Notes under the pieces: model-generated
What the model was told of the DNA's origin: nothing
What the model saw: only the letters and a program-made list of their open reading frames with translations
The model's database searches: none
NCBI GenBank assembly: GCA_947589465.1
Contig: CANQAE010000001.1
Location: 1-64,000, forward strand
Direction: 5' to 3'
Origin: an uncultured Clostridia bacterium
GTDB taxonomy: Bacteria; Bacillota; Clostridia; Christensenellales; Pumilibacteraceae
DNA length: 64,000 bases
Made by a program: the position numbers and the translations under genes
Shown here: positions 50,746 through 60,697 of the stretch, piece by piece
Position numbering within the stretch: position 1 is the stretch's first letter
Layout: each line of letters opens with the position of its first letter

Positions 50746-51405
50746 ATGGGTCAAAAAGTTAATCCCCACGGACTGAGAGTAGGCGTAATAAAAGGTTGGG
50801 ACGCTCAGTGGTATGCAAACAAGAAAGAATTTTCGAATTTCCTTGTCGAAGATCACAAGATTCGCGAATTCATAAAGAATAAGTATTATACTTACGGAAT
50901 TTCCAAGACCACTATCGAAAGGGCTCAGGGAAAGGTAGTCATCAACATCTTCACTTCCAAACCGGGTATGCTTATCGGCATCAAGGGCGCGGGAGTAGAG
51001 CAACTCAAAAAGGAACTCACGAAGGTAGTTGCCGCAGGCAGAGTTATTCACATCAACATTATCGAGGTGAAACGCCCCGATATGGACGCTCAACTCGTTG
51101 CCGAGGGCATAGCCGCTCAACTTGAAAAGCGCGCGTCGTTCCGTCGCAGCATGAAGCAGGCAATGGGCAGAGTTATGCGCAGCGGCGCCAAGGGAGTCAA
51201 AATAATGGTTTCGGGCAGATTGGACGGAGCCGAGATCGCACGTAGCGAAAGTTATCACGACGGCTCGATCCCGCTTCAAACACTTCGTGCCGATATCGAT
51301 TATGCCAAGGCTGAGGCAAACACCACGTTCGGCAAGATAGGTATCAAGGTATGGGTTTACAAAGGAGAGGTCATTCCTCAACTTAAAGAAGGAGGACAAC
51401 ACTAA
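50746..51405 (+). CDS. rpsC: 30S ribosomal protein S3
   Basis: Forms the mRNA entry channel with S4 and S5. It has [23 protein letters not shown], the KH domain with [20 protein letters not shown], and [19 protein letters not shown]. 219 residues. It starts 2 bp after rplV and abuts rplP. Confidence 0.97.
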   Translation: MGQKVNPHGLRVGVIKGWDAQWYANKKEFSNFLVEDHKIREFIKNKYYTYGISKTTIERAQGKVVINIFTSKPGMLIGIKGAGVEQLKKELTKVVAAGRVIHINIIEVKRPDMDAQLVAEGIAAQLEKRASFRRSMKQAMGRVMRSGAKGVKIMVSGRLDGAEIARSESYHDGSIPLQTLRADIDYAKAEANTTFGKIGIKVWVYKGEVIPQLKEGGQH

Positions 51406-51863
51406 TGTTATTGCCTAAAAGAGTAAAAAGACGTCGAGTACATCGCGGAAGAATGAAGGGCAAGGCAAACAAGGGCAACATTATCGCATACGGAGATTAC
51501 GGTCTTGTTGCGCTCGAACCCGGTTGGATAAAATCCAATCAAATAGAAGCGGCCCGTATCGCAATGACAAGATATATAAAGCGTGGCGGACAGGTATGGA
51601 TAGACATATTCCCCCACAAGCCGGTTACGAAAAAACCCGCCGAGACCCGTATGGGTTCAGGAAAGGGCGCTCCCGAATTTTGGGTAGCGGTAGTTAAGCC
51701 GGGCAGGGTATTGTTCGAAATGGCGGGCGTACCCGAAGAGACAGCAAAAGAGGCATTGAGACTTGCCGCGCACAAACTTCCGATCAAGTGCAAGTTCGCA
51801 CGCAAGGAAGAACTCGTGAGCGCAGACGCCGATGCCGTTACCGAAAAGGAGGTTGACGCATAA
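51405..51863 (+). CDS. rplP: 50S ribosomal protein L16
   Basis: Helps position A-site tRNA. The 152-residue protein has [63 protein letters not shown] (in part [19 protein letters not shown]). The tail [15 protein letters not shown] extends past the usual end by ~12 residues. Its ATG overlaps the rpsC stop. Confidence 0.97.
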   Translation: MLLPKRVKRRRVHRGRMKGKANKGNIIAYGDYGLVALEPGWIKSNQIEAARIAMTRYIKRGGQVWIDIFPHKPVTKKPAETRMGSGKGAPEFWVAVVKPGRVLFEMAGVPEETAKEALRLAAHKLPIKCKFARKEELVSADADAVTEKEVDA

Positions 51864-52060
51864 TGAAAGTTACTTTCAGAGACTTGCAGGACAATGAACT
51901 TGCGGCGAAACTCGCAGAACTTAAACAGGAATTGTTCAATTTGCGTTTCAACCACGCAACAGGACAACTGGCAAACCCCATGCAACTCAAAAGATGCAAG
52001 AGGGACATAGCCAGAGTAAAGACCGTTATTCGCGAGCGCGAACTTGCGAAGAAGGCGTAA
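51863..52060 (+). CDS. rpmC: 50S ribosomal protein L29
   Basis: Small two-helix protein at the tunnel exit. The 65 residues contain [22 protein letters not shown], then [23 protein letters not shown] in part ([19 protein letters not shown]). Start overlaps the rplP stop by 1 bp. Confidence 0.96.
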   Translation: MKVTFRDLQDNELAAKLAELKQELFNLRFNHATGQLANPMQLKRCKRDIARVKTVIRERELAKKA

Positions 52061-52071
52061 TGGAGGGCATT

Positions 52072-52338
52072 ATGGCAGATCCGGTAGTAAGAAATAATCG
52101 AAAAGTCAGGGTAGGCATAGTCGTTAGCGACAAGATGGACAAGACGATCGTCGTTGCAGTTCGCGACAAGACGAAGCACCCCCTGTATAAAAAGACGATA
52201 AACACGACTACGAAATTCAAGGCGCACGACGAAAACAACGAAGCGGGCATTGGCGACATAGTCGAGATAGTAGAAACAAGACCGTTGTCCAAGGACAAAT
52301 GTTTTAGGCTCAACCGTATTGTCGAAAAGGCTAAATAA
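52072..52338 (+). CDS. rpsQ: 30S ribosomal protein S17
   Basis: Primary 16S rRNA-binding protein with an OB fold. The 88-residue core has [43 protein letters not shown] and [18 protein letters not shown] in part. GGAGGG 6 nt before the ATG at 52072 sets the start. Confidence 0.96.
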   Translation: MADPVVRNNRKVRVGIVVSDKMDKTIVVAVRDKTKHPLYKKTINTTTKFKAHDENNEAGIGDIVEIVETRPLSKDKCFRLNRIVEKAK

Positions 52339-52349
52339 GGAGAACGCAT

Positions 52350-52718
52350 ATGATACAACCACAGACATATTTGAAAGTAGCCGACAACAGCGGCGCCAAA
52401 GAAATCATGTGTATACGAGTACTCGGCGGCTCCTTCCGTCGTTCGGGCAATATCGGCGATGTGATAATCGCTTCGGTCAAGAGCGCGACTCCCGGCGGTA
52501 CCGTCAAGAAGGGCGACGTCGTAAGAGCGGTCATCGTTCGCAGCCACAAGGGCGTGAACAGACCCGACGGCAGCCACATTCGTTTCGACGACAACGCGGC
52601 GGTCATAATAGACAACCAGAAGCAACCGAGGGGCACGCGTATATTCGGGCCCATAGCGAGAGAACTCAGGGACAAGGATTATATGAAGATCATTTCCTTG
52701 GCGCCCGAAGTTATATAG
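52350..52718 (+). CDS. rplN: 50S ribosomal protein L14
   Basis: Interface protein forming bridges with the small subunit. 122 residues with [27 protein letters not shown] (in part [20 protein letters not shown]), [13 protein letters not shown] and [15 protein letters not shown]. First gene of the spc segment. Confidence 0.97.
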   Translation: MIQPQTYLKVADNSGAKEIMCIRVLGGSFRRSGNIGDVIIASVKSATPGGTVKKGDVVRAVIVRSHKGVNRPDGSHIRFDDNAAVIIDNQKQPRGTRIFGPIARELRDKDYMKIISLAPEVI

Positions 52719-52728
52719 GAGGGAAGGT

Positions 52729-53163
52729 ATGAGTTTAAGAATCAAAAAAGGCGATACGGTCATTCTTATGGTCGGCTTGGAAAAGGGTCAGACCGGTAAG
52801 GTTTTGGCGGTAGACCCCGCGACCAACCGTATCAAGGTCGAAAATCTCAATATGGTTTCCCGACATCACAAGGGTCGCTCGGCGCAAGAGCAGAGCGGAA
52901 TAATCAAGACGGAAGGTAGCATTGACATAAGCAATGTAATGCTCGTATGCCCCTCTTGCGGGAAGCCCACCCGTATAGGCGTTATGGAAGTTGACGGAAA
53001 GAATCACCGTCAGTGCAAAAAATGCGGTTTCGATATCGACTCCAAAAAGCCCGAAAAGAAGCAAGACACCAAAAAGAAAAGCGCACGACAGGCAGACAAG
53101 ACAAGCGCGACAAGCAGAGTAAAGCGCACGCGCAAGTCGAAAGCCGAAGATGGCGAGAATTAA
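52729..53163 (+). CDS. rplX: 50S ribosomal protein L24
   Basis: Assembly initiator with an N-terminal KOW domain (KGDTVILMVGLEKGQTGKVLAVD). A zinc-ribbon-like part follows, CPSCGKPTRIGVM...CKKCGFDID. The 144-residue product has an unusual lysine-rich, disordered-looking tail of ~40 residues (KKPEKKQDTKKKSARQADK) beyond the normal ~105-residue protein; its role is unknown. Confidence 0.96.
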   Translation: MSLRIKKGDTVILMVGLEKGQTGKVLAVDPATNRIKVENLNMVSRHHKGRSAQEQSGIIKTEGSIDISNVMLVCPSCGKPTRIGVMEVDGKNHRQCKKCGFDIDSKKPEKKQDTKKKSARQADKTSATSRVKRTRKSKAEDGEN

Positions 53164-53175
53164 CGGAGGGACGTT

Positions 53176-53730
53176 ATGGCTGAACTTAAACGAAACAGAC
53201 TTAAAACAAGGTATATCGAGGAGATCGTACCGGCGCTTGTCAAGGAACGCGGATACAAAAACATTATGGAAGTTCCCAAACTTGACAAGATAGTTCTCAA
53301 TATGAGACTCGGCGATATAAAAGACAACAGCAAGAGCGTCCAGATGGCTATGAACGAACTCGAAGCGATCGCAGGACAAAAAGCAGTGCTCACGAAAGCC
53401 AAAAAGTCGGTTGCGAACTTCAAACTGCGCGAGGGACAGTCGATAGGCATAAAAGTCACGCTCAGAGGCGACAAGATGTACGAATTTTTCGACAAACTCG
53501 TTTCGGTGGCTTTTCCGCGAGTAAGAGATTTCCGCGGCATATCGGGCAAGTCGTTTGACGGCAGAGGAAACTATGCCGTGGGCGTAAAAGAGCAAATCAT
53601 ATTCCCCGAAGTTCCGTACGAACAGGTGGAAAAAGTTAGGGGCTTCGACGTTTGTGTGGTCACCACCGCAAAGACGGACGAAGAAGCCAAGGCGCTTCTG
53701 ACTAAACTCGGAATGCCGTTTAGGAATTAA
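53176..53730 (+). CDS. rplE: 50S ribosomal protein L5
   Basis: Binds 5S rRNA and contacts the P-site tRNA. 184 residues with [21 protein letters not shown] in part, [25 protein letters not shown] in part ([17 protein letters not shown]), and [21 protein letters not shown] in part. The C-terminal [20 protein letters not shown] is typical. Confidence 0.97.
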   Translation: MAELKRNRLKTRYIEEIVPALVKERGYKNIMEVPKLDKIVLNMRLGDIKDNSKSVQMAMNELEAIAGQKAVLTKAKKSVANFKLREGQSIGIKVTLRGDKMYEFFDKLVSVAFPRVRDFRGISGKSFDGRGNYAVGVKEQIIFPEVPYEQVEKVRGFDVCVVTTAKTDEEAKALLTKLGMPFRN

Positions 53731-53746
53731 GGGAAAGGAGAAGATT

Positions 53747-53932
53747 ATGGCAAAGAAAGCAATGATAAATAAGCAACAAAAAGCGGCTAAATACTCTACG
53801 CGCGCATATACGCGTTGCAAAATATGCGGCAGACCGCATGCGGTTTTGCGTAAGTACGGTATTTGCAGAATTTGTTTCAGAGAATTGGCGTACAAGGGCG
53901 AAATTCCCGGCGTCAAGAAGTCGAGTTGGTAG
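53747..53932 (+). CDS. rpsN: 30S ribosomal protein S14, zinc type
   Basis: Short, zinc-binding form of S14 (61 residues, type Z). The four ligands are in CKICGRPH and CRICFRE, typical of Gram-positives. It ends [23 protein letters not shown] site. Confidence 0.97.
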   Translation: MAKKAMINKQQKAAKYSTRAYTRCKICGRPHAVLRKYGICRICFRELAYKGEIPGVKKSSW

Positions 53933-53942
53933 GAGGTAAGTT

Positions 53943-54341
53943 ATGGTAATAAATGATCCAATAGCCGATTTGCTTACAAGAATAAGAAACGCTTTGACGG
54001 CAAAGCACGAAACCGTAACCGTCCCCAATTCCAAGATGAAGAAGGCGATCGCAGATATTCTCGTAAATGAAGGATATATTAAGAGCGCCGAAATCGTCGA
54101 AACAGACGGACACAAAAATATTTATATTACCTTAAAGTACGGCGCGAAAAACGAAAGGGTTATAACCAACCTCAAAAGAATCAGCAAACCGGGATTGAGA
54201 GTATATTGCGGTTATGCGGATCTTCCGAAGGTACTCAACGGTTTGGGTATAGCGATTATATCCACCTCGAAGGGCATTATGACCGACAAGCAGGCTCGTG
54301 CCGACAAGATAGGCGGCGAAGTTCTCGCCTATATCTGGTAG
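53943..54341 (+). CDS. rpsH: 30S ribosomal protein S8
   Basis: Central-domain 16S rRNA binder, and the spc-operon repressor in E. coli. The 132 residues include [39 protein letters not shown] and the C-terminal [18 protein letters not shown]. Confidence 0.97.
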   Translation: MVINDPIADLLTRIRNALTAKHETVTVPNSKMKKAIADILVNEGYIKSAEIVETDGHKNIYITLKYGAKNERVITNLKRISKPGLRVYCGYADLPKVLNGLGIAIISTSKGIMTDKQARADKIGGEVLAYIW

Positions 54342-54350
54342 GAGGTCGAT

Positions 54351-54890
54351 ATGTCAAGAATAGGTAGATTACCCGTAGCGATACCCGCAGGCGTCACCGT
54401 GGACTATAAGGATAACGTCGTTACCGTAAAAGGTCCCAAGGGTACGTTGAGCACGGTCATCGCAGACAAAAACATAAATATCAGGATCGAAGGAGCCGAA
54501 CTCCACGTCGAGAGAACGCGCGAGGATAAGAGCGTAAAGAGCAAGCACGGCTTGTACCGTCAACTTATCAACAATATGGTTGTCGGCGTCGTTACTCCGT
54601 TTTCGCGTTCGCTTACCGTAAACGGCGTAGGTTGGAAAGCAGGCGTCAGCGGCAACAAATTGACGCTCAATATAGGTTACAGCCACCCGGTGGACTTCAT
54701 CATTCCCGAAGGCATAACAATCACTTGCCCGGATCAGAACACGATAGTTGTTTCGGGCGTATCCAAGGAACTTGTCGGTCAGACGGCTGCGACGATCAAG
54801 TCCAAGAGGCCTGTCGAACCGTATCATGCATACGGCATAAGGTACACGGACGAAGTCGTAGTTATGAAAGAAGGCAAGAAAGGTAAATAA
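54351..54890 (+). CDS. rplF: 50S ribosomal protein L6
   Basis: Two-domain protein near the factor-binding site. 179 residues with MSRIGRLPVAIPAGV, VKGPKGTLS, LINNMVVGV, GYSHPVDFIIPEGI and the C-terminal RPVEPYHAYGIRYTDEVV with KEGKKGK end. Confidence 0.97.
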   Translation: MSRIGRLPVAIPAGVTVDYKDNVVTVKGPKGTLSTVIADKNINIRIEGAELHVERTREDKSVKSKHGLYRQLINNMVVGVVTPFSRSLTVNGVGWKAGVSGNKLTLNIGYSHPVDFIIPEGITITCPDQNTIVVSGVSKELVGQTAATIKSKRPVEPYHAYGIRYTDEVVVMKEGKKGK

Positions 54891-54902
54891 CAGGAGAGCA
54901 TT

Positions 54903-55265
54903 ATGATAAACAAGATTAACAAAAACGGTGTAAGAACCGGAAGACATCTTAGAATTAGGGCGAAAATCAAAGGTACCGCCGAAATGCCTCGCCTTTGCGT
55001 TTACCGCAGTACTTCGCATATTTACGCACAGGTCATCGACGACGTCAAGGGAGTTACGATAACTTCGGGTTCCACGATAGCGAAGGGGATCGATGTAAAG
55101 AATATGACCAAGACCGAAGCCGCAAAGGCAGTCGGCGAGTTTGTAGCAAAGCGTGCCATCGAAGCAGGCGTAAAGAAGGTCGTTTTCGACAGAGGCGGCT
55201 ATCTGTACACAGGCAGAGTAAAGGCACTTGCGGACGGCGCGAGAGAAGCCGGGCTTGAATTTTAG
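54903..55265 (+). CDS. rplR: 50S ribosomal protein L18
   Basis: 5S rRNA-binding protein of the central protuberance. 120 residues with [23 protein letters not shown] in part, [15 protein letters not shown] and [26 protein letters not shown] in part ([18 protein letters not shown]). Confidence 0.97.
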   Translation: MINKINKNGVRTGRHLRIRAKIKGTAEMPRLCVYRSTSHIYAQVIDDVKGVTITSGSTIAKGIDVKNMTKTEAAKAVGEFVAKRAIEAGVKKVVFDRGGYLYTGRVKALADGAREAGLEF

Positions 55266-55276
55266 GAGGACTAATA

Positions 55277-55789
55277 ATGGCAAAGAGAGAACAGGAAGTC
55301 GTTAAACAGGACGATGGAATTACAAGCAGGCTTGTAGGCGTCAATCGTATAACTAAGGTCGTAAAAGGCGGACGCAATATGCGTTTTGCGGCTCTCGTGG
55401 TAGTCGGCGACGGCAACGGCAGCGTTGGAATAGGCACAGGAAAGGCAGCCGAAGTTCCCGAAGCGATCAAGAAAGCCGAGCAGATAGCCCGCCGCAATAT
55501 GATAAAGATCGCAATAGGCGAAAGCACGATACCCCATGAAACGACGGGAAGATTCGGCAAGAGCGTCGTTATGCTCATGCCCGCTCCCGAAGGTCGAGGC
55601 GTTATCGCAGGCAGCAGCGTGAGAGCGGTCGTAGAACTTGCGGGCATCAAGAATATTACCACCAAGAGTTACGGTTCGCGTAATCCCATCAATACGGTAA
55701 AGGCAACTTTCGAGGGACTCAAATCGTTGCGCTCTCCCGAAAAGATTGCTTCTCTCCGCGGCAAGACCGTGGACGAGATCCTCGGTTAA
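55277..55789 (+). CDS. rpsE: 30S ribosomal protein S5
   Basis: Mediates decoding accuracy together with S4. 170 residues with [29 protein letters not shown] in part ([16 protein letters not shown]), [35 protein letters not shown] in part and [16 protein letters not shown]. Confidence 0.97.
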   Translation: MAKREQEVVKQDDGITSRLVGVNRITKVVKGGRNMRFAALVVVGDGNGSVGIGTGKAAEVPEAIKKAEQIARRNMIKIAIGESTIPHETTGRFGKSVVMLMPAPEGRGVIAGSSVRAVVELAGIKNITTKSYGSRNPINTVKATFEGLKSLRSPEKIASLRGKTVDEILG

Positions 55790-55800
55790 GGCGGTGCGAT

Positions 55801-55983
55801 ATGGCAAAACAACTTAAAATTACTTTAATAAAGAGTACCAACGGTTGTCTTGAAAAGCAAAAAAGGACGGTAGAGGCGCTCGGCCTCGGCAAGATCCGTT
55901 CCTCGGTGGTTAGAGAGGACAACGAAGCCGTTCGCGGTATGATATACGTTGTAAAACATCTTGTAAAGGTGGAGGAAATTTAA
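55801..55983 (+). CDS. rpmD: 50S ribosomal protein L30
   Basis: Small 60-residue protein: [25 protein letters not shown] in part ([17 protein letters not shown]), then [15 protein letters not shown]. The short bacterial form. It sits in its standard place between rpsE and rplO. Confidence 0.95.
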   Translation: MAKQLKITLIKSTNGCLEKQKRTVEALGLGKIRSSVVREDNEAVRGMIYVVKHLVKVEEI

Positions 55984-55984
55984 A

Positions 55985-56431
55985 ATGAAAATGCACACTT
56001 TATCTCCTGCACCCGGCGCGCGCACCGCTCCCAAAAGAGTTGGACGCGGAATCGGTTCGGGGCTTGGAAAAACCTCTACAAAGGGTCACAAAGGACAGTG
56101 GGCACGTAGCGGCGGCGGCGTTCGCGTAGGATTCGAAGGCGGACAAATGCCTCTTGCGCGCAGATTGCCGAAGCGCGGCTTTGACAACGCCTGGAAGAAG
56201 GTTTATTCGGTCATTAATTTGGACGTCATCGAAGATAATTTCAATGACGGCGACGAAGTAACCGTCGAGATCCTCAAAGAGAAAGGACTTATCAAGAAAA
56301 TCGAGCAGTACGGACTTAAAGTTTTAGGTAACGGAACGCTCACCAAGAAAGTTACCGTCAAGGCTTGCAAGTTTACAGAGTCGGCAAAGAAAAAGATCGA
56401 AGAAATCGGTGGCAAAGCAGAGGTGTTGTAA
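55985..56431 (+). CDS. rplO: 50S ribosomal protein L15
   Basis: Late-assembly protein. 148 residues with [38 protein letters not shown] in part ([20 protein letters not shown]), [18 protein letters not shown] and a C-terminal domain ending [15 protein letters not shown]. Its stop overlaps the secY start (TAATG). Confidence 0.97.
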   Translation: MKMHTLSPAPGARTAPKRVGRGIGSGLGKTSTKGHKGQWARSGGGVRVGFEGGQMPLARRLPKRGFDNAWKKVYSVINLDVIEDNFNDGDEVTVEILKEKGLIKKIEQYGLKVLGNGTLTKKVTVKACKFTESAKKKIEEIGGKAEVL

Positions 56432-57780
56432 TGTTCAAAACCCTCGTCAATGCATTCAAAAACAAAGAAATAAGAACCAAAATACTTATTACGATCGGTC
56501 TTTTGTTCCTTTACAGATTGGGTTGCTGGATACCCATTCCGGGAATAGGTACAGGTTCGCTCGTCAGCGCAGACGATACTTTGCTCGGTCTGTTGTCGCA
56601 GATCGGCGGTAACGCGCTCAACAACGGCGCACTGCTCGCTCTCGGAATCACACCGTACATCAACGCGTCGATTATCGTTCAGTTGTTGACGGTAGCCATT
56701 CCCGCGCTCGAACGCTGGTCGCGTCAGGGCGAGGACGGTAGAAAGAAGATCTCGATAGTCACAAAGGTCGTCACACTTTTGCTTGCCATAGCACAGGCGA
56801 CGGGTATTGCAATAAGTTGGGTACAGACAGACAACGGACTTGCCTCCAATATTTTCGGTAGCGGTGACACGACTCTCGTAGCGATATTCGTAGCGGGAAT
56901 GTTGGTAGCCGGTTCGATGTTTACTATGTGGCTGGGTGACAGAATCACAGAGATCGGCGTAGGAAACGGCATAAGCCTCATAATCTTCGTCGGTATTATT
57001 TCGACGGCAGGTCTTGCGATCGTGAACTCCATTTCGCAGATAGCGCAAGGCAACACCGCCGGCGGTACCGAGGGAACGCAGGCTCTTATAGGACTTATCG
57101 TATTCCTCGTACTTGTGGTACTCATATTCATGTTTATCGTATTCATCGACATGTCCGAAAGAAAGATCGTCGTCAATTACGCAAAACAGGTCAAGGGTCG
57201 CAAACAGTACGGCGGACAGTCGAGCAACATACCCATTAAGATCAACGCAAACGGCGTATTGCCCATCATCTTCGCGACGGCGCTTTTGACCTTCCCGCAG
57301 ATGATCGCGAGAATGTTCGCAAGTCAAGCGGATCTGGCGAATCCGAACACCTTTTACGGTTGGTGGAATCGCTACCTCGGCACGGGCAGTATAGCGTACT
57401 TCGTCTTGCTCGGTTTGCTCATTATGGCGTTCAGTTTCTTCTATACGACCATACAGTTCAAGCCCGACGAAATAGCGCGTAATCTTCAACAGTACGGCGG
57501 CTCGATACCGGGAATACGACCTGGCAAATTCACGGCGGAATATCTCAACAAAGTGTCAAAGCGACTTACGTTCTTCGGCGCATTGTTCCTTATGATAATA
57601 GCGATCGTTCCGTCCGTAATTTTCCAAGCACTCGGCAATGCGGGTGTAATAACCAATATGAACCTTATCAACGCATTTACCGCGACGGGACTTTTGATAG
57701 TCGTTTCGGTAGCGTTGGAACTCAATAAGCAACTCGAAGGCTTGCTTATGATGAAAAGGACAAGAGGATTCCTTAAATAA
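56431..57780 (+). CDS. secY: Protein translocase subunit SecY
   Basis: The central channel of the Sec translocon. 449 residues with ten hydrophobic helices. The start [21 protein letters not shown] is followed by LYRLGCWIPIPGI, GITPYINASIIVQLL, WLGDRITEIGVGNGISLIIF and the C-terminal cytosolic loop NLQQYGGSIPGIRPGK. An AGAGGTG site and overlap with rplO decide the start; an earlier in-frame codon inside rplO is rejected. Confidence 0.97.
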   Translation: MFKTLVNAFKNKEIRTKILITIGLLFLYRLGCWIPIPGIGTGSLVSADDTLLGLLSQIGGNALNNGALLALGITPYINASIIVQLLTVAIPALERWSRQGEDGRKKISIVTKVVTLLLAIAQATGIAISWVQTDNGLASNIFGSGDTTLVAIFVAGMLVAGSMFTMWLGDRITEIGVGNGISLIIFVGIISTAGLAIVNSISQIAQGNTAGGTEGTQALIGLIVFLVLVVLIFMFIVFIDMSERKIVVNYAKQVKGRKQYGGQSSNIPIKINANGVLPIIFATALLTFPQMIARMFASQADLANPNTFYGWWNRYLGTGSIAYFVLLGLLIMAFSFFYTTIQFKPDEIARNLQQYGGSIPGIRPGKFTAEYLNKVSKRLTFFGALFLMIIAIVPSVIFQALGNAGVITNMNLINAFTATGLLIVVSVALELNKQLEGLLMMKRTRGFLK

Positions 57781-57797
57781 GATAAGGAGTATTCATC

Positions 57798-58421
57798 GTG
57801 AAGGTAGTTTTATTCGGTCCTCCCGGAGCGGGAAAGGGCACCCAAGCGTGCGAAATATCCGCGTATTACGGTCTTACTCATATCTCGACGGGAGATTTGA
57901 TACGTAAAAACATCAGAGAAAAAACACCGATAGGGCTGGTCGCGCTCGATTACATTGAGCGCGGCAAACTTGCCCCGGACGAGGTCGTAATGCAACTTCT
58001 GGGCAGGGAGATCGCGGGACTCGACGGATATCTTCTCGACGGATTCCCCCGAACTCTCGCTCAGGCGAAGATGCTCGACGAGATCACCGATATAGACGTC
58101 GTGATCAATTTGCAACTTGACGACGAACTCGTCGTAAGCAGAATAGTGAACAGAATGGTTTGTCCCGTTTGCGGCAGAAGTTACAACAAATTGTTACATT
58201 CGACGACGGTCTGCGATTGCGGCGCGACGCTTACGATGCGCACCGACGACACGCCCGAAATAGTCGAGGAGCGACTCAAAGTTTATCGCGAACAGACGTT
58301 GCCCATTCTCGATCATTACGGAGCGGTCGGCAAGGTGAAGGATATCGACGGAAACGGAAGCGTAGGCGAAGTTTTCGAGAAGATAAAAAAGGCGCTTTAT
58401 GATTACGATAAAAAACGATGA
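57798..58421 (+). CDS. adk: Adenylate kinase
   Basis: Balances ATP, ADP and AMP. 207 residues with P-loop FGPPGAGKGTQ, AMP-site STGDLIR and DGFPRT. The LID is the zinc type with four cysteines (CPVCGRSYN and VCDCG), as in Gram-positives. The start is GTG at 57798 after a AAGGAG site. Its 3' end overlaps map by 23 bp. Confidence 0.96.
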   Translation: MKVVLFGPPGAGKGTQACEISAYYGLTHISTGDLIRKNIREKTPIGLVALDYIERGKLAPDEVVMQLLGREIAGLDGYLLDGFPRTLAQAKMLDEITDIDVVINLQLDDELVVSRIVNRMVCPVCGRSYNKLLHSTTVCDCGATLTMRTDDTPEIVEERLKVYREQTLPILDHYGAVGKVKDIDGNGSVGEVFEKIKKALYDYDKKR

Positions 58422-59142
58422 AGAAATAGCCCTCATGCGAATTTCGGGGCAGATAGTGGGCGAGGCGTTGAAAGAGGCGGAACGGTTCGTAAGACCCGGC
58501 ATCACGACGCTTGAACTCAATGCCGTTGTGGAAGAAGTAATACGTTCGCACGACGCAATACCGTCGTTTAAGAACTATCACGGCTTCCCCGCTGCAACGT
58601 GCATATCGGTCGACGATGTGGTGGTACACGGGTTTCCGTCCATAAAGGTGCTCAAAGAGGGAGAAATAGTCAGCGTCGATGTGGGAGCGTGCAAAAACGG
58701 ATTTCACGGCGACGCGGCACGAACTTTCGCGGTAGGCGAGGTGTCCGCCGCAAAGAAGAAACTAATAGAAGTTACGCAACAATCGTTTTTCGAAGGACTT
58801 AAATTCGTAAAAGAGGGCGGTAGGCTCGGCGACGTATCGCACGCCATACAAAGTTACGTTCAACGTTACGGATACGGAGTCGTTCGCGAAATGGTGGGTC
58901 ACGGCATCGGGCGTAAACTTCACGAAGATCCGAGCGTGCCGAATTACGGTTCGGCAGGGACGGGATTCGTGTTGAAAAGAGGATACGCTCTTGCGATCGA
59001 ACCGATGATCACTCTCGGCGACTATCACGTAAAGATCGATGCCGACGGGTGGACGTGCAGGACTTGCGACGGCAGTCCCAGCGCACATTACGAGAATACG
59101 GTCGTAATTACCGAAAACGGTGTCGAAATTTTGACTTTGTAA
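58399..59142 (+). CDS. map: Methionine aminopeptidase
   Basis: Removes the N-terminal methionine from new proteins. The 247-residue type I enzyme has ITIKNDEEIALMRISG, the metal ligands in VDVGACKNGFHGDAARTF (two aspartates), GHGIGRKLHEDP (histidine), AIEPMI and YENTVVIT (glutamates). It overlaps adk, implying coupling. Confidence 0.96.
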   Translation: MITIKNDEEIALMRISGQIVGEALKEAERFVRPGITTLELNAVVEEVIRSHDAIPSFKNYHGFPAATCISVDDVVVHGFPSIKVLKEGEIVSVDVGACKNGFHGDAARTFAVGEVSAAKKKLIEVTQQSFFEGLKFVKEGGRLGDVSHAIQSYVQRYGYGVVREMVGHGIGRKLHEDPSVPNYGSAGTGFVLKRGYALAIEPMITLGDYHVKIDADGWTCRTCDGSPSAHYENTVVITENGVEILTL

Positions 59143-59163
59143 AAAATAGGAACCGAAATTCGA

Positions 59164-59192
59164 TTTACAAGAGTTGAAATTTGTGGTATAAT
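59164..59192 (+). promoter_or_regulatory. Internal promoter before the KOW protein and infA
   Basis: TTTACA (59164-59169) and TATAAT (59187-59192) are 17 bp apart. Six nt separate the -10 box from the ATG at 59199, so the transcript would start on the start codon. Confidence 0.65.
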
Positions 59193-59198
59193 AGCAAA

Positions 59199-59465
59199 AT
59201 GGGTAAATTGAGCGATGTTAAATTATGTGTCGGCGATATGGCTGTGAGCCTCGCGGGACACGACGGCGGAAGGCTGTATGTGGTCGTTGCCGAACTCAAC
59301 GAAGATTTCGTGCTTGTGGCGGACGGCAAATACCGACATACCGACAACCCCAAACAAAAGAGGCGCAAACATCTTAAATTCGTTTGCAAGACAGATGCGA
59401 TCGACGATTTGACAATCGCCGCGCAAATAAGATCCGCGGAGGAAAACAATGCCAAGAGAAGATAA
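59199..59465 (+). CDS. KOW-domain RNA-binding protein (L14e-like)
   Basis: An 88-residue protein with an N-terminal KOW motif ([25 protein letters not shown] in part: [19 protein letters not shown]), then a basic patch [13 protein letters not shown]. Small proteins of this type are commonly found between map and infA in Clostridia; the RNA target is not known. No Shine-Dalgarno precedes the ATG, which lies 6 nt after the -10 box. The end overlaps infA by 17 bp. Confidence 0.85.
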   Translation: MGKLSDVKLCVGDMAVSLAGHDGGRLYVVVAELNEDFVLVADGKYRHTDNPKQKRRKHLKFVCKTDAIDDLTIAAQIRSAEENNAKRR

Positions 59466-59670
59466 TATCGAAGCCGAAGGCACAGTGGTCGAGTGCTTGC
59501 GCAACGCGACGTTCAAAGTCAAATTAAGCAACGGGCATATAGTCACTTGCACCATTTCGGGCAAAATTCGTATGCATTATATCAAGATTCTCGAAGGCGA
59601 TACCGTCAAGATAGAAATGTCTCCCTACGATATTACAAAGGGAAGAATCACTTATAGAAACAAAAACTGA
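59449..59670 (+). CDS. infA: Translation initiation factor IF-1
   Basis: OB-fold factor that occupies the A site during initiation. 73 residues: [23 protein letters not shown] in part, [21 protein letters not shown] in part and [21 protein letters not shown] in part ([14 protein letters not shown]). The GCGGAGG site lies within the end of the KOW gene. Confidence 0.96.
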   Translation: MPREDNIEAEGTVVECLRNATFKVKLSNGHIVTCTISGKIRMHYIKILEGDTVKIEMSPYDITKGRITYRNKN

Positions 59671-59687
59671 TAAAATAGGAGATTATT

Positions 59688-59804
59688 ATGAAAGTAAGGA
59701 CTTCTGTAAAACCGATGTGCGACAAATGCAAGGTCATCAAAAGACACGGCAAGGTTATGGTAATTTGTTCCAAATACCCCAACCACAAACAAAGACAAGG
59801 TTAG
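59688..59804 (+). CDS. rpmJ: 50S ribosomal protein L36
   Basis: A 38-residue protein: [20 protein letters not shown], then [18 protein letters not shown]. It is the zinc-ribbon (C+) form with three cysteines and a histidine as ligands (CDKC, C, H). TAGGAG site. A 104-bp gap without a clear terminator separates it from rpsM. Confidence 0.96.
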   Translation: MKVRTSVKPMCDKCKVIKRHGKVMVICSKYPNHKQRQG

Positions 59805-59908
59805 TAAAAAGACTATTCTCGCCTCGTTTCCGCGCGCATCATTCCAGGCGTGCGTAAAGGCGGCGTTTTGCTTATATATTACACTTAATTTTTAAAAGGA
59901 GAAAAATC

Positions 59909-60283
59909 GTGGCAAGAATTGCTGGTATTGATTTGCCAAGAGAAAAGCGCGTCGAAATAGGACTTACCTATATTTTCGGCATAGGCAGACCTCTTGCAAA
60001 CAAGATTTTGAAAGAAACCGGAGTTGATCCGGACATAAGAGTAAAAGATCTTACCGAAGAACAGGTCAATACTCTCAGAAATTATATCGAACACAACGTT
60101 AAGGTCGAAGGCGATCTCCATCGCGAAACCGCCCTTAATATCAAGAGGCTTATGGAAATAGGCTGTTACAGGGGCGTGCGTCACCGAAAAGGTTTGCCCG
60201 TAAGAGGTCAGAGCACCAAACAAAACGCAAGGACCCGCAAGGGACCGAAGCGTACGGTCGGCAGATCCAAGAAGGATAAGTAG
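59909..60283 (+). CDS. rpsM: 30S ribosomal protein S13
   Basis: Head protein contacting S19 and the P-site tRNA. 124 residues with [25 protein letters not shown] in part ([17 protein letters not shown]), [22 protein letters not shown] in part. The start is GTG at 59909 after AAAAGGAG. Opens the alpha part of the superoperon. Confidence 0.96.
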   Translation: MARIAGIDLPREKRVEIGLTYIFGIGRPLANKILKETGVDPDIRVKDLTEEQVNTLRNYIEHNVKVEGDLHRETALNIKRLMEIGCYRGVRHRKGLPVRGQSTKQNARTRKGPKRTVGRSKKDK

Positions 60284-60294
60284 GAGGCACCAAA

Positions 60295-60684
60295 ATGGCA
60301 GTAAAGAAAACCACAACCAGAAAAAAGATCACAAAGAATATAGACAAGGGTCAGGTTCATATCCAATCCTCGTTCAACAATACGCTTATTACGATCACGG
60401 ACGATCAAGGCAATGCCATAACTCAATGCAGCGCAGGCGCTTTGGGCTTCAAAGGCTCGCGTAAGTCCACTCCGTTTGCGGCTCAACAGGCTTGCGAAAA
60501 GGCAGCCCTTACCGCAAAGGAACACGGACTCAAAAGCGTTGACGTGTTTGTAAAAGGTCCGGGTTCGGGACGTGAATCGTCCATTCGCGCGTTGGAAGTA
60601 GCGGGACTTACGGTTACGTCTATCACCGACGTATCGCCCATACCGCACAACGGATGCAGAGCGCCCAAGCGCCGCAGAGTATAA
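60295..60684 (+). CDS. rpsK: 30S ribosomal protein S11
   Basis: Platform protein near the E site. 129 residues with [39 protein letters not shown] in part, [15 protein letters not shown] and the C-terminal [18 protein letters not shown]. Confidence 0.97.
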   Translation: MAVKKTTTRKKITKNIDKGQVHIQSSFNNTLITITDDQGNAITQCSAGALGFKGSRKSTPFAAQQACEKAALTAKEHGLKSVDVFVKGPGSGRESSIRALEVAGLTVTSITDVSPIPHNGCRAPKRRRV

Positions 60685-60697
60685 GGAGGAGTAGATT

